From assembly GCF_029227915.1 (NCBI RefSeq), contig NC_079881.1:17521501-17585500 (forward strand): a stretch of 64,000 bases of DNA, given 5' to 3'. Shown here one piece after another: positions 43,801-64,000 of this stretch; within the stretch, counting starts at the first letter, position 1, and the number at the start of each line of letters is the position of its first letter. Source of the DNA: Hydractinia symbiolongicarpus. Taxonomy: Eukaryota; Cnidaria; Hydrozoa; Anthoathecata; Hydractiniidae. The notes beneath the pieces are model-generated. The model made no database searches. It worked only from the letters and a program-made list of their open reading frames with translations, and was not told the origin of the DNA. A program made the translations under genes and the position numbers.

Positions 43801-46188
43801 TATATTTGGACCTTTTACGGAAATATCATTTAACTTTGAGAATCTTCTGCAAGGCGCAGTTTAATGTATTCAAATAGAAATTTGAATCCACTGAACCTTA
43901 AAAATGCATTGTTTTAATACGTTATAACTTGGCAATACTAACTATTGGTTTTATTAAAATCAGAATGCACTTACAAATTCTGGAAAATATTCAGGAAAGT
44001 TTTATCCAAAAATAATATGAGATTTAAAGTAATTTATGTTTCAACTCGTTAGTTATGTGTCCATTTCCTCTTGAACACATCATTCTCAGTATTTTGCAAT
44101 TTGCTAAACGTGGCAGCAACTTATTTGACAGAAGTACACAGGGTTAAGAGAAAAAAGTCTTAAAAGTGTACACCCTAAAATATGAAGGTAGCAAAATGAA
44201 TAAGAGAATTCATGTCTTTCCTGGAAGTCAACTTTCACTCGAAAATTTATTCTCGTTTAGCTATGAATGGTATTCCAAATAATATAGCCTTGGTGAAGCA
44301 AAAAACATTTCCAATATTCTTTGGTCAGGTTACTGGAGCATTTGAAGGGATTGGAACAGTTAGTATTTTTTTGTTTGTTTGTTTGTTTTTTTGTTTGTGT
44401 GTTCTGTTTATTTGTTTGTTTGTTTGTTTGCTTGTTTGTGTGTTCTGTTTATTTGTTTGTTTTTGTGTTTATTTGTTTATTTGTTTGTATATCTTAAAGG
44501 GAGCATTTCTCAGGAAACTTTTCGAGTAATCAACGAAATATGTTTTTCTACAGTTTGTCCTGTGTTTTAGGCATTTATGAAAAACTCCCCAGCGAATTTA
44601 AATGCAACATACATAATGTAACATATTTTATATGTATCCTATATTGTAAATGCAACCTATATTTTAAATGCAACGTCTATTTTGAATGTAATTTATATCG
44701 TAAATGCAACCTATATTTTAAACGCAACTTATTCTTCAATGCATCCTATACTTTAAAAGCAACATACCACAAGCAACAATTTTAACTGCCACATATTTAG
44801 CGCAACATATTTTAAATGCAACATCTGTTTAAAATGCAACCATCTTTTAGGTGATCCCAATCGAAGGAAGCATGGCTGAAAATCGTAAAAAATATCCCTG
44901 TTTTTTGCATCTGTCGTTATTTCTACTTTCCGGCATCTTGGGCACGTTCGGTGTGGTTGGCTATCTTGCTTATGGCGAGAAAACATGCCAGATCGTAACG
45001 TCGAATCTCCATGGTGATGTTGCCATTGCATTGCAATTGCTGCTGTTCGTCGGCGTTCTTTTCACATACCCACTACAAATCTATCCGTGTATACAAATTA
45101 CTGAGCGGATTTTCATCAAGCTAAGAACATGGCGAGCAGCAAAACGTACCAGATATCGAGTTTTGAATTCAAAAGTGCTGAGTAAAGATGAAGAAGAAAA
45201 GCTAATTGACAATGATGAAAAACCTGAGGTTGATATTTCCCCAGTTAAGGTAGGTTTGTATTCTGATGCGGTCCTTGAAAAGTTAAAGGGGACTTACTAG
45301 ATGGTATTGATGCGCATGCGTGATACAATTGCTGTATAATAACAATTTATCGATTCCCAACAATGTCTATCGCTAATGTCTGAGATAATTTCAATTGAAG
45401 TTCTAAATTAATTGAGAGATAAAAAAAAATATTCGCTAAAATGTGTCATTGCATGCCGGGAAAGTTAGCAGTGGTTGGTAATTTTTTAAATATCCAATTT
45501 TTTTAGAAACCATAGGTTTTTTTTCTCTCCGGTACTGCTGAGCGTACTAACTAATATGAAAACTATTATTAAGTTGAGTAAGAACAAAATTGGAACATTA
45601 TATTGAAAACAGACTAATACTGAAGTTCCCAAAAAGAATGGTTGATCGGAGAAATGTATTTCGGAAGATTGGGGGTGTTAAATAAGTTAGAGAAAAATTA
45701 ACTGGGGGAAGCATTAATGGTCAAAATTAGTCCTTTCTCCCGTTTATTTCCCCGGTAAGGTATTACCGCTCCACTTCATCCTCACGCTGTGTTTGCTGTG
45801 CTGTCAAAAGAAACTAAACCTCTTTAAACCACAAATAAGCTGTGAACGCCATAACAGTTTAATGTGTTTCTCTTTTTAGCTGAAAACATGGGAAGGCAAT
45901 TTGATTCGTGTATTTTTAATATCTTGCACGGCTTGCATAGCTCTCGTGTTTCGTTCACAATTCGCATACATAGCTGCGTTGACTGGTTCCATCGGAAGTT
46001 CCTTACTGTCTTATATTCTCCCCCCAATTTTCCATATCTCGTTGAGACGGCATGAAATGAGCAAGTGGGTGATCGCAAAAGATATTGGGTTGATCGTCTT
46101 TGGTGTTGTCGGCGGTCTCATGGGAATGAGTGTGACCATCCAGGAGATTGTCACTGCATTTAGCGCTGGTCATCCGAGACATTGTTAG
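40812..46188 (+). CDS. SLC36: SLC36-like proton-coupled amino acid transporter
   Basis: Membrane transporter of the Aa_trans superfamily, expected at the plasma membrane or lysosome. Six exons join in phase: 40812-40957, 42772-42871, 43003-43723, 44261-44358, 44851-45249 and 45880-46188, giving 590 residues. The N-terminus is acidic and cytosolic (SDDEEEIY). TM1 contains FIGSALIGLPFAVLQSGIV, followed by LAMVCIFLIASATDHCCG and CLGRPGLLAVNVSVMVTQFG. The exon 4/5 junction gives the family hallmark TFPIFFGQVTGAFEGIGTV and then IPIEGSM. The last exons hold GVVGYLAYGE, LFTYPLQIYP and a C-terminal GVVGGLMG helix. About 110 residues longer than typical SLC36 members, owing partly to a Thr/Asn-rich predicted extracellular loop with five N-glycosylation sequons (about 195, 198, 223, 228, 240) and a charged insert in exon 5. 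SLC32/SLC38 are less likely. Intron 1 holds two SINE-like elements. Confidence 0.92.
40990..41175 (+). mobile_element. tRNA-derived SINE-like element, SLC36 intron 1
   Basis: The head has an A-box-like GTGTGGTAGTGTATTTAC (40990-41007) and a B box GGTTTGAGTCC (41029-41039) at normal spacing, followed by a non-tRNA body. The right boundary is estimated. No coding capacity. Confidence 0.5.
41702..42029 (+). mobile_element. tRNA-derived SINE, SLC36 intron 1
   Basis: A tRNA-like head starts GTGGCACAGTAGATTAGTGG, with an A box at 41711-41722 and a B box GAATTCGATTCCC (41753-41765). It is followed by a body of about 250 bases and a (TCTA)n-like end. The body is noticeably less AT-rich than its surroundings. 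A different family from the one at 40990. Confidence 0.65.
44370..44495 (+). repeat. (TTTG)n simple repeat, SLC36 intron 4
   Basis: Imperfect TTTG/TTTGTGTG run directly after the exon 4 donor. It creates a spurious Cys/Val/Phe-rich ORF that should not be annotated. Confidence 0.9.
44596..44850 (+). repeat. Tandem ~20-bp repeat AAATGCAACCTATATTTT, SLC36 intron 4
   Basis: A unit near AAATGCAAC(C/A)TATATTTT is repeated about a dozen times with drift, ending at the exon 5 acceptor. The polypyrimidine tract of that acceptor lies inside the last unit. Confidence 0.8.
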
Positions 46189-47880
46189 CTAAAACAGGGA
46201 AGCAGGGTATGGTTTTAGCCTATGTTAACTAACTAAAGGTGTTTTAGGCTTACTGAATGGATGAGTGGAAGTTAATGATTAATTTATTTAGATTTCATAC
46301 ACATTAGGAATAGTGTCGCGCGGTTTCTAACTCTGTGCTAATACGGGGAAGAAACTGCCGACAAAAGCTTAATACCCTGTTTTCACTGTCCGATAGATAA
46401 AAAAAATACAAAGTAATTTTTGTTTATTTTTTTATGTTTTTTATTCTTCTTATTATATTATACAAGTTTTTTTGGTTTAGAATATGTTAAATAATGTGTT
46501 TTTTTCTGAGTCGTGCCACTTTGTTCTCTCTGCTGATAAATGTCATGCCCCGTGTGTGGTTACAACCGTCCTGGCTAAACATTCTCAATTTTTTTATACA
46601 TTTTTGTAAGCTGCAGAGTTTTCTAGCCTGTGCTTTCGTCTTGGCGTCATTATATGCACGTGTTTTTATGAATTTTATTCTAATATATACAATTTTGTTT
46701 TAACAACCTCGTTCTCAGGCCTGAACTACCATTAATTTGCTTTAATTTTTTTAATTTCTTTAAATTTTCTTTTTTTCGCGCCAGTGCGACTTTTACGTTA
46801 TATTAGGGCCTTCTGGGAATCATGCTGGATATTATATCTGTGGTTAGCTCAGCCAGACATTTTTGGTTATAGCATGCAGTGGGTTAAGGGTGAAACGTTT
46901 TTATTGTTTTAAAAATCATTGAGGCTTTAATTTTGGCCAAGCTTAGCTCAAACGTATTATAGGGGAAAGTTGTTCTAAATAACTTTTCCTTTTCAGATGT
47001 TGACTGGGAACGAAGTTGGTATGATTAATTATTGTTTGAATTTAAAATATTTATATAATGAAGAACAGGCAAAATCGTCACTCTTAGCTACTTTGTTTTT
47101 TGTTCAACCATCTTCCAGTTTCTCCTTGCCCTTTCATGCTTTTTCGGTGTGGAATTCCAGTCTTAAATTTTAGATTGGAGTTACATTGCCTCGTTTTAGT
47201 ATACACCTGTATAAACAGTGCAAGAGGATAGCGTAAGGTTTATTTTATATTCACCGTTTTATAAAAATTTTATATAGCGTTTGTAAAGGCGCGGTGCTTG
47301 TTGCCAAATAACATATGCAAAGAAATTTAAGTAACTCGTTTTGTTTGTATCAAACCGCCCTATACTAAAGTCTCACAATTCTTCCGAATTTCAATGGAAT
47401 CTTTCCAAAGTTTTTTGCTAAGATGGATTGTCATAGCAGGGTTGCTACGCCTCCTCAATCTCCTCAGTTTTGAAAATTCTCATAACTCCTCGATTTTCCT
47501 CTAAAAGTAAATTTTAAGCTACTTTGTCTCAATTCTCTTTAATTTTTGTTATGAAAACACCGTCATCTTTTCAAAAAATGTTTGAAATCCTCATCAGAAG
47601 TACTTAAATCCTCTCATATTACCGTTAACCCCCTCATATGAGGGTTAGGTGTTGGGTTGCTATGGATATGGTTACTTAGGACGTAATGTGTTTACCGAAA
47701 TAGCAGAGACATTACGTGCATCTGAAGCATACTATAGCGTTGTTGCTGTTGTTTGTCACAATACAACTGGGAGGCAAGTTGCAAGTGAGGGGTTTTAAGG
47801 TTGCTAAGCAAGTTGCTTAATTGTGACCTAATTTCAGATCAGGAACTTAGTGACAGGGTTGCTTTGTGAAATACGTCATC

Positions 47881-47959
47881 CTCGTCCCCAAGGGTTGTTG
47901 CCTATGTTTTTTTGTCGCCGACACCCGATGTTAAAAAGGCAAAAGCCCCTGGAGACGAG
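47881..47959. repeat. Palindromic CTCGTCCCC element, copy 2
   Basis: CTCGTCCCCAAGGGTTGTTGCC (47881-47902) faces GGCAAAAGCCCCTGGAGACGAG (47938-47959): imperfect terminal inverted repeats around a 35-base core. MITE-like. Confidence 0.75.
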
Positions 47960-48577
47960 GTTGAAAAAACGTATTTGACAATTTTGTGGTAGCTCAATTA
48001 GAAATGTTGCAGAAAAAAATCTGTTCTCATGAGTAATTTGAAAGGAAAGTTCAATAACAAGGTGAGGGAATTTGATAAAGTGATAATTTTTGGAACCAAC
48101 ATATGAACATGAAATATAAATAAAGTGAACACTTGCTTAAAAATCTTGAAGGAACACAGAAAAAGTTCGTAAAAGCGAGTCTTTGTTATATCGAAGGCTC
48201 TCCCAAGTGCTTCTTAAGAAGAAGGAATTCAGTTCGTTAAATCCAGATGCTTTTTATATTAGGGGTTCATAATACGGATGATTCACTGTATACTCCTCTC
48301 TATCAACCACGTCCCCAGGGTCTTTTGGCCCTCAACTTGATCAACAAGGCAAAATGCAATGGGACCGAAGTTGCTTTTCTGCCTTATTTTTCGCTGATCA
48401 AACTTTTCACGTAAAATGAAAAATTCTTTTTTGTTGTTTATAGGTAATGAAGGGATTTCCGGAGTGCAAAATATTATTTTTAGAAATAATTCAACTTAAA
48501 ATCACTAAGTAATAAGTCTTTATAGAAAATAAATAAAAATCAGAAATGCTCGTACATTTTCATGGAATCGAAGGATA

Positions 48578-48673
48578 TTATACATACCCAGTGCATTGCA
48601 TATTTTATATATACCCAGTGCATTGCATAATTTATATATACCTAGTGCATAATTTATATATATGCTCAGTGCA
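48578..48673. repeat. Tandem ~27-bp repeat with CCCAGTGCATTGCATA
   Basis: Four units of TATATATACCCAGTGCATTGCATAATT, the last two shortened or diverged. Confidence 0.85.
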
Positions 48674-48754
48674 AAGTCGCTACTTTTTGCGCAAAGAGCG
48701 TTCAAATGTTTTTAGTGACTCGCAGTCTATGGTACGAAGTTAATCTACGTCGTG

Positions 48755-48940
48755 CTCACGAAGGTGAGAAATGGTTGCGCTGACGTCAGCAACAATTAGC
48801 ATGTTTCAAGACTATGAATTTAACAAAATGACCTAAGATCTCAAAAACATTGTCAAGTTTTAAAATACACTTATGGTGGCGGAATCAGCCGTCCTATTTC
48901 ATTATATTGTCCATAATGATTGTGAATCGAAGTTATCGAT
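48755..48940. repeat. Dispersed repeat A, copy 2
   Basis: Same ordered landmarks as 6523-6790, including GCTGACGTCAGCAACAATTAG and GGTGGCGGAATCAGC. Non-coding. Confidence 0.6.
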
Positions 48941-49081
48941 TCCTTTTATTAATTTTAAATAATTTTGAAAGTGTATTTTAAAGTATGCATTTTTTGTTTT
49001 GCAAAAAACAAACAACCGTGTTAGCAACCTAATCTCCAGGCCTTGTTAGGCTTTTTTTTTGGGACGGACTAGATGTAAAAA

Positions 49082-49148
49082 ACCATTCTCATCCTCAGAG
49101 CTCTTTGAGATAAATCCACATATAAAGAGACCTGGGGACGAGAATGGT
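49082..49148. repeat. Palindromic CTCGTCCCCAGG element, copy 3
   Basis: ACCATTCTCATCCTCAGAGC at the left is the imperfect reverse complement of the right end (ACCTGGGGACGAGAATGGT). Core about 18 bases. A related TAATCTCCAGG start at 49030 suggests a longer nested copy. Confidence 0.7.
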
Positions 49149-49690
49149 AAGAAACCTAAGAAATGGTTTGATTAGTACCCTTTATCGAAGTTTCGTACAA
49201 AATTTTATGCATATGGAGCGCCTTATCTTAAAATCTAGCCCTGGGCCTCCTAAAACAATGTAAAATTTAAAGAATTTTCTCCCTTTTAATTTGTCACAGC
49301 GATTAATGAAAACTTGCACGGAATTTTTTTTTTCACGACAAAAAGAATTTTGTCATGATATAACGACCCAGTTTACTGCCCAAAATATACAATCTATGAT
49401 TATCTCTTGGGAATTTTTTTTTAGAACTCGTTTTAGCATCCTTGCAAACGAGACAGGTTGAAAAATTTTTATTTTTATTTGTATGCAAAAAGTTAATAAG
49501 CTATGTAAAACATGTCATATTAAAAATTCATGGTTCAGAGTTCTTCTAATAATCTCCCTAAAAGGACCTAAAAGTGTTTTTACTGAACAATTTTTGGCCT
49601 CATAAGTTTCACACATTGTTTAATGTATTGTTGGAATTTATGCACTTTTATGCTGGGCATTGTGTAGAATTTTCGTACAACACATAGAGA

Positions 49691-49849
49691 CAGGGGACCA
49701 TGACGTGAGCTTGGCGGAGACACCAGGTAAGATATAATATAATGCAGGGGAACCATGTCGGGAGCTTGGCAAAAACACCAGGTAAGATACAATATGATGT
49801 TGGGATCTTGACGGAAGCTTGGCGGAGATATCAGATAAGATACAATATA
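49691..49849. repeat. Three-copy ~54-bp tandem repeat
   Basis: The units start at about 49691, 49745 and 49800. Each contains an (A/G)GAGCTTGGCGGAGA(C/T)A(C/T)CAG(G/A)TAAGAT-like core followed by ACAATATGATG. The third unit is the most diverged. Confidence 0.85.
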
Positions 49850-50838
49850 TGATGTGAGGATATCTTTTGAAAATTATTATATGTTCATTTACAATTTAAT
49901 ATTAGCAAATTAAAGTTACACCTTATTTTCAATCTGAACAAACATTGCTACGTTGAAGGCTTTTACCCCCTTGTATTCCGTCAAAATAAAAACTTTTGTC
50001 ACGTCATGCATTGCAACATGTGCACTAGGTTAGCTTTTGTACTAACACTCATCAGACTGTAGACTATATAGCTGTAAGATGAACACTGATACGCAGCAGG
50101 TTATTGCGTATAAATCATAAAGTATGTATTACGGAGAGTAAATACGAAAGAATAAATAAATGAAATATAAAATAAGACTATAAAAATAACAAAATTGTTA
50201 ACCCTTAATTAGTAGTAATCTGCTGTTCTCCTTCGTTTCCTTTTGAGGTTTGAGGAAGAAATGAATATGTTAGTTTTTAGAGATCCACTGTTCATTACGG
50301 GCTGTCAAAAAGGAAGCACGGCGGAGAAGAGAAATATGAAATATAGTACAACGGAGAATGGTTGTCTTTAGAATAAAAAAATGTGCAGTGGTTGAAATAA
50401 ATTATAAAATAAAAGTCATCGTATCCCACAAAAAATACACCAAACACAATAACATCTTCAACACCAGATATTTCGCAGAGAGATAGAATATTCTAGATGA
50501 ACGGCAGCCGAAATATCGGGTGTTGATTTTGTCTGCTAAATACATAACTACTTAATTTTCACAACTATCTATTTAAAAAAATTCAAAAAACCACCTTTTA
50601 CGCAAAGTTTATTTGGATGCTTTTGTAAAACGTACTAAATGACATGGCTTTTCCATCCATAAATGGCCCACACGATTTACACAGCATCTTGTGTCCATCG
50701 TTTATACCTGCATCTGAATATACATTGAATGTAAATGGAATATTATCCGACGGTGCGTTTAATACACCGACATTGGACAACATGAATATCGTTAGTTGCT
50801 AGTCTGTGACGTACAAGAAAAATCGTTCTAATGAGAAT

Positions 50839-59141
<8,303 letters not shown>

Positions 59142-62100
59142 CTAAATTTAAAAAAAAATGAAATACAATGAAACTATAGAGAAATCCATTGGATTTTAAA
59201 TTTAAAAGTAAAACATTGCTTTAAAGCATGAGTATTAAAATAAAGTACTTTTGTATAACATCTTTGCAGTATGCTCATGAAAAAAATTTACAGACTTGTT
59301 GAAAACATCAAAAAAACAGTTTTATGGTTTTATAAAGTTTTATAAAGAGGATATATTATACATAGTGTGCAGATGATTCCCACTTAAAAATATTCACCCT
59401 GGGCTATAAACAAGAAATGGGATCACGAAATCCATAAAGTCTAGTCCTACTACTAAGAAATGTTACAGATGTGCCAACAGGCAGGAAGAAACTGCAAAAT
59501 TTATTTGCAGTCAGCCAAAGTCGGCCTTAATGCACCATTTTTAAGATATAAATAACTTATTAACAAAAAAACATTCTAAAGAAATTTATATATAATAAGC
59601 ATGACATTCCATCATTTCTGGGAATTGTGTTGCCTAGCATTAATTAAACATCAATACCCAGTGCTTAAAATAAATAAACATTTTTTAATACAAATGAATG
59701 CTTAAGCGATCTTTTTGGAGGTTAAAAAAAAAATCAAAATTATTGTATGAATGTCATAAGTGGCCTGGTTTGAAACAGATAATATATGAATACATCATAA
59801 AAGTGAGAGTGTAGAAAAACAGGCAAAAATGTGTCAGTTAAAAGTTCCTGCTGTGTAGCAACGCTCAACGGTGATGTTTCTTAGTTGCCTAATTTTCGGA
59901 TTATTTTTTTGCTCATAAAACTCATTTAGTTGCCAGTCAATTTGACTGTTTACTTTTGTATGCTGTGGGTTGTCGAATTTCAATGGCCAGTAACTGTTGG
60001 ATGGCCGTTATTGTGAATTACTACCTAAATCTCCAATGGTGTTATTGTTTACATTGTGAAAGTATTTATATATTGATACTCAGGGTGCAACAATTATCTT
60101 GTATATAATACATATATAATACACTTGCATATAATACACACCTACATCTGTCCTTATAATAGTGGATAACAGAGCCTATTGAAAAAAACTTTCCTAGAGG
60201 TTTGTTAATGATAAAGATATGATCATAACCTAACAACTTGATTCAGCAAATAATGTTTCTCTGACATGCGATCAAAATTACCGCAGTGTTCAATAATGCG
60301 AAAATTAAACTTATTATAACATGCTGTGATAGAGCTGGACATGCAAAAGATAGCACACCAAGGTTAGTCCGGGCATGTAAGGAGGTGAGTGCATGTGATT
60401 GCACGTCATTACAAACCAGATGTGCTTAACGATAGTACAACCTACTTAAGGGAATGTTAGTTTATCAGGATTTGTTGAATCTACTACTTGGAAAAAAACA
60501 AAATAAAAAATCTGCTCAGCATAAACTTGTAAATTTTTCAGTATTTTATGAATCTTTATTCAGGCGAACAAAATTGAAAGCTGCAAAGTTTTTACACTTC
60601 TCTATAAAAATGTGTAACTGTTTTAAATGAAAACATTAAGCATTTAACAATTTAATATTCATTAATAACCAATTAGTACTTCTTAATACTGTTAGGTAAA
60701 CAAGAAAACAAAACCTATCCAAACATAAAATATTCAATGGAACTCTGTACTACTAATTAACTTTCAACTACCACAATTAGCATACTTGTATGGAAGCTGT
60801 GAAAAGTATAAACATTGAGCTAAAAAAAAGATATTTCTTCCAATTTTGTTACAAACTTAAGAATTTTCACCATTTTTAAACTGCTATGTCAAATTTAATA
60901 AAGTTTTGACAGATATATATATATATATCTGTCAAAACTTAAAAACAAAGAGACTGATTAAATTGCTTTTATTATTACAATGTGACGTAACGAAACAGAA
61001 ACTTTATTTTGAGCAAAAATGTGAATATGTTGACTTCCTTTTTTAAAAATACTTTGATACTAGAGGCGATAATTTTAATATTAAACATTTAATAATGTGG
61101 TTGTCGGAAGTTTATCTTTAAATGTGCTCAAAAATAAAAAATTTAGTTTTTAATGTTTATAATACTAAATCTGGGTGACTAAAGAATTTTGAAAATTTTA
61201 TATGATTAATTTAATAAGGATATAGCTTTACAATTGTGAAATTTCTTGCTGCATAGAAATTTTTCTATTACCTTTTGTAGCTCTTACCAACCAAACTTCG
61301 GTTGTGCTAAGTTAAGGTGGCAGTAACCCTTTTAAAAATCAGAATTTTTTTTTTACATAATTAGTTACGAAAGGTTATTTTCAGACTATATATCTATAGT
61401 TTTTCTGTTATAACACATTTGTCACGATTTTATGGCTAAAATACTATTATCTTTCACCAAAAGTATTCAGTCTCAACAATTCTACGTGCTTGCGAAATTG
61501 TACAGAAAGAAATGACGTAATTATTAAACAGAAACCTTAATAACAACAAAGATAGCGCATTGTGTAGAAATTTAAGACAATCTTCATTATGCTACACTGC
61601 ACGAGCTTTAACTTTCGATAGCATTTTCGTTTTACTTCAAAACTTTCAGACATGCTTGGTGAATCATGCAGCCATGATACGGTATGCAGAAATCTTTTTA
61701 TTCAGAATATTTTTTTTAACAGCGTTCGATGCAGCAGGGAATGCTAACAAAGAATCTTTTGAAAAAACAAAAGGTTATTGTTAAAAAAATAAGAATGAAC
61801 AAATAAAATCTGCGCACCGTTTTAACAGGGTTAACCCAAGGTTCATTTGAAAACAGCAACTGATGAAAAATAATGAGATTGTAAGAAGTTGGAGCTCGTA
61901 GAAGCAGATTTTTTTCTTGTTTTTGATACATTTTTAAAAAGAAATTTCTGCTGACTCAGCAATTTTAGCGTTAAGTTAAAATCATTTTATTATGTATTAA
62001 GGCCTATATTTCTATGAAATAGTAAAAAAAAAGGGTATAAATAAAACACTGAGTAAATAATTCAGCTATTTGGACAGCTAAAAAAGGGTTACTGCTACCT

Positions 62101-64000
62101 TAATACCTTTAGAATACTTCTAAATTTAGCTGTTTTTTTTCAAAGAAAGTATCTGTAAAGCATTCTTGAAAGAATGGTCATTACCAAAATGTCATAAAAT
62201 TAAATAGCAGGAAATGGGCTAGTGTTATCATTTTTTTAAAAAAATTTTTGAGCCAAGAATTATTATAAAAAGTTTGTTCGTTCATAGTCAAACGACATTT
62301 AGAGGATTTAGGCAGTAATATTATGAAATCCTCTTTTGTCAATAAAATCTCCCTTCTGAAGTCTGGAGGCCTAAATTTTGTCAATGAGTTTGCAAACAAG
62401 TAAAACTGCTATGAACGCTGTCAAGTCACAAGTCAAATGCAAAATTATTTCAACACTTTCAAGACATCCACATGTCCCCTTCTACGCATGCAATTTGTGT
62501 TTAGAGCAATAAAATGACAATGAATAAATTTTAAGCCTTAAACTAGATTACACAGCTGAAAAAGTGTCGGTACAGTATGCATGGTTACAAAAAAGTGTTC
62601 TCAAAGTTTTGTGTTGAAACAAAGCGGTAGAATCCTCCATCAATGGGCAAACTAATTTAAAAACATAAACATCAAAACATTCTATTTGCAAATATCGATT
62701 TACAATGTAAGATGTAAACACTTCACAAGCAATGAGTGTAAACATTGCAAAGATAAAGAAAAGGTTAAACCATTTTCAAATTGTCAACAAAGTTATTTGC
62801 ATTGAAATATTAACCACAAATTTCATGCATAAATAATTATTGATTTCGAGAGTACAGATCATTCACTTGCTTAGATTTTTGCTGGAAAAGCTGTTACAAT
62901 GTTATAAATAATTAAATTATGACTAAAAATTTATCCTCACACAAAAAAACACCAGAGTAAAGTAAAAGAAAACTGATTTGCATTAGCATAACATTATTGT
63001 TTTAGTAAAATACTTTCACAATTTTAAGAGCCACTTATAATAAAACTTTGCAGGCAAGGGTGTGAATAATTGAGCATTATGTAGGTGTCTGAAATTGTTA
63101 AATGCAAATTATGAAAATATTTTAGAGGATTAAAAAAAATATCGTAAAACAAAAACCACCAGTAGTATATTCTTTTGTTTAATTCATTTTTCACCCACAC
63201 AGAAAAATATCCAGCTGCCAATTTTGTTGAAACGGAAAAATAAAGTATACATTGATAAATCTATTATATGGATTTTACATCTTTAATTAATTTTGATATG
63301 TTTGTAAAATAAAAAAAATAATATGTCGGATGTAAATCTATTTTAGCATGAACACTTAAGACAAAAATGTCAAGATATAAATATTCTGTTGTTCTTAAAA
63401 TACATATTAACAAATCATACTGCAAAAGAAAAATTCAAAAATGTCTACAGATTTAACAAAATTAATTTTGTGAATCAAGTTGAATTTAATTTTTTTACAT
63501 TCGAATTAGAAAGCCCATACAATTTTATTTTTACTGGAAAAAATTTAGCTACCTTTTTTCCACAAGTACAAAAACTTAAAATCCCAACATATGTATATAC
63601 ATTTCATTATCAAAAATTGCATTAGCACAAAATGTGTATATATATGATAAAACAATTTACACCCTGCATAATGGACATGCAAATCATGCACATACGTTAG
63701 CCCTATGTTTGGAATTGTATACAATTTTGAAATTGTAGTTGTAGACAACATTCTATTGTGCACAATATTCTGATACTCACAAATAAGAACAGTATAAAAA
63801 AGACTAGCTTAATTTATAATAGTTAAAAAGTAAAATACAAAAAAGACATAATATAGACGTTTCTTTTAGACTATTATGTGGTATACATCTTCGTTTGAGA
63901 CATTTTTACACGTTGTTGTTATTTCCATTTATTTAAATTTTTGTTCGCAGTAGCGCGTCTTAATATTTCTTGCCCCTCTTTGTATGTCTACATTATTCAC
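59142..64000. other. PKC upstream intron or flank, no exon recognised
   Basis: The PKC frame requires an exon ending in TG that encodes the pseudosubstrate and the first C1A cysteines. I found no such exon on the minus strand here, so this is probably a long first intron. It is AT-rich, with the 40-base palindrome at 60901-60940 and no other supported gene. Confidence 0.5.
60901..60940. repeat. Perfect 40-bp palindrome with (TA)n centre
   Basis: The arm AAGTTTTGACAGATATATAT is followed by its exact reverse complement with no spacer. Symmetry ends exactly at both borders. Confidence 0.95.

Larger units (their letters stand above)
46189..50838. other. Intergenic region between SLC36-like and PKC genes
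   Basis: No coding gene recognised. The first part carries the 3' UTR of the transporter. Repeats dominate the rest (47881-47959, 48578-48673, 48755-48940, 49082-49148, 49691-49849). The right end includes the PKC 3' UTR, with a minus-strand AATAAA at 50608-50613, about 225 bases after its stop. Confidence 0.5.

Noticed and set aside
44212-44570. Plus-strand ORFs rich in Val, Cys, Leu, Phe after the exon 4 segment
   Set aside because: The Cys/Val-rich part is translation of the (TTTG)n repeat beyond the exon 4 donor at 44359; only 44261-44358 is exon.
61560-61931. Possible missing N-terminal PKC exon on the minus strand near 61.7 kb
   Set aside because: No pseudosubstrate, no C1A cysteine pattern and no donor in the required phase.

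Overview
This is an AT-rich eukaryotic window with intron-split genes, canonical GT-AG splice sites, and many short interspersed, tandem and palindromic repeats. It contains no operons, no bacterial-type signals and no CRISPR array. The metazoan gene families (ABCC4-type transporter, conventional PKC, SLC36-type transporter, TCF20/RAI1-type extended PHD protein), the intron density and the style of repeats suggest a cnidarian, most likely a hydrozoan. That assignment is inference and no species is claimed.

Layout. (1) Positions 90-7416, minus strand: 5' two thirds of an ABCC4/MRP4-like ABC transporter in 18 coding exons, running off the left edge. (2) Positions 12008-12349, plus strand: two spliced exons of an unrecognised small gene. 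(3) Positions 13809-15962, minus strand: an uninterrupted 717-codon retrotransposon ORF with a reverse transcriptase core, a CCHC-like zinc motif and a possible restriction-like endonuclease domain. (4) Positions 19334-19819, minus strand: an intronless gamma-glutamylcyclotransferase. (5) Positions 23414-28473, minus strand: a 1339-residue nuclear protein made by one 3.9-kb exon and two short exons. The short exons complete a C-terminal extended PHD finger, as in TCF20 and RAI1. (6) Positions 28474-38177: a long region with no confident gene but several tandem repeats, a tRNA-like sequence and dispersed repeats. (7) Positions 38178-40500, minus strand: a decayed non-LTR retrotransposon. (8) Positions 40812-46188, plus strand: a complete six-exon, 590-residue SLC36-like amino acid transporter with two SINE-like elements in intron 1. 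(9) Positions 46189-50838: intergenic, rich in tandem and palindromic repeats. (10) Positions 50839-59141, minus strand: a conventional protein kinase C lacking only its most N-terminal exon(s), which were not found up to the right edge.

The host genes belong to unrelated processes (export, glutathione-related metabolism, chromatin, amino acid transport, kinase signalling) and show no functional cluster. I did not find a convincing undescribed system. The most rewarding items are the exon reconstruction of the extended PHD gene, the endonuclease-like C-terminus of the intact retroelement ORF, several palindromic or MITE-like families with copies inside and between genes, and the unrecognised gene at 12.0 kb.
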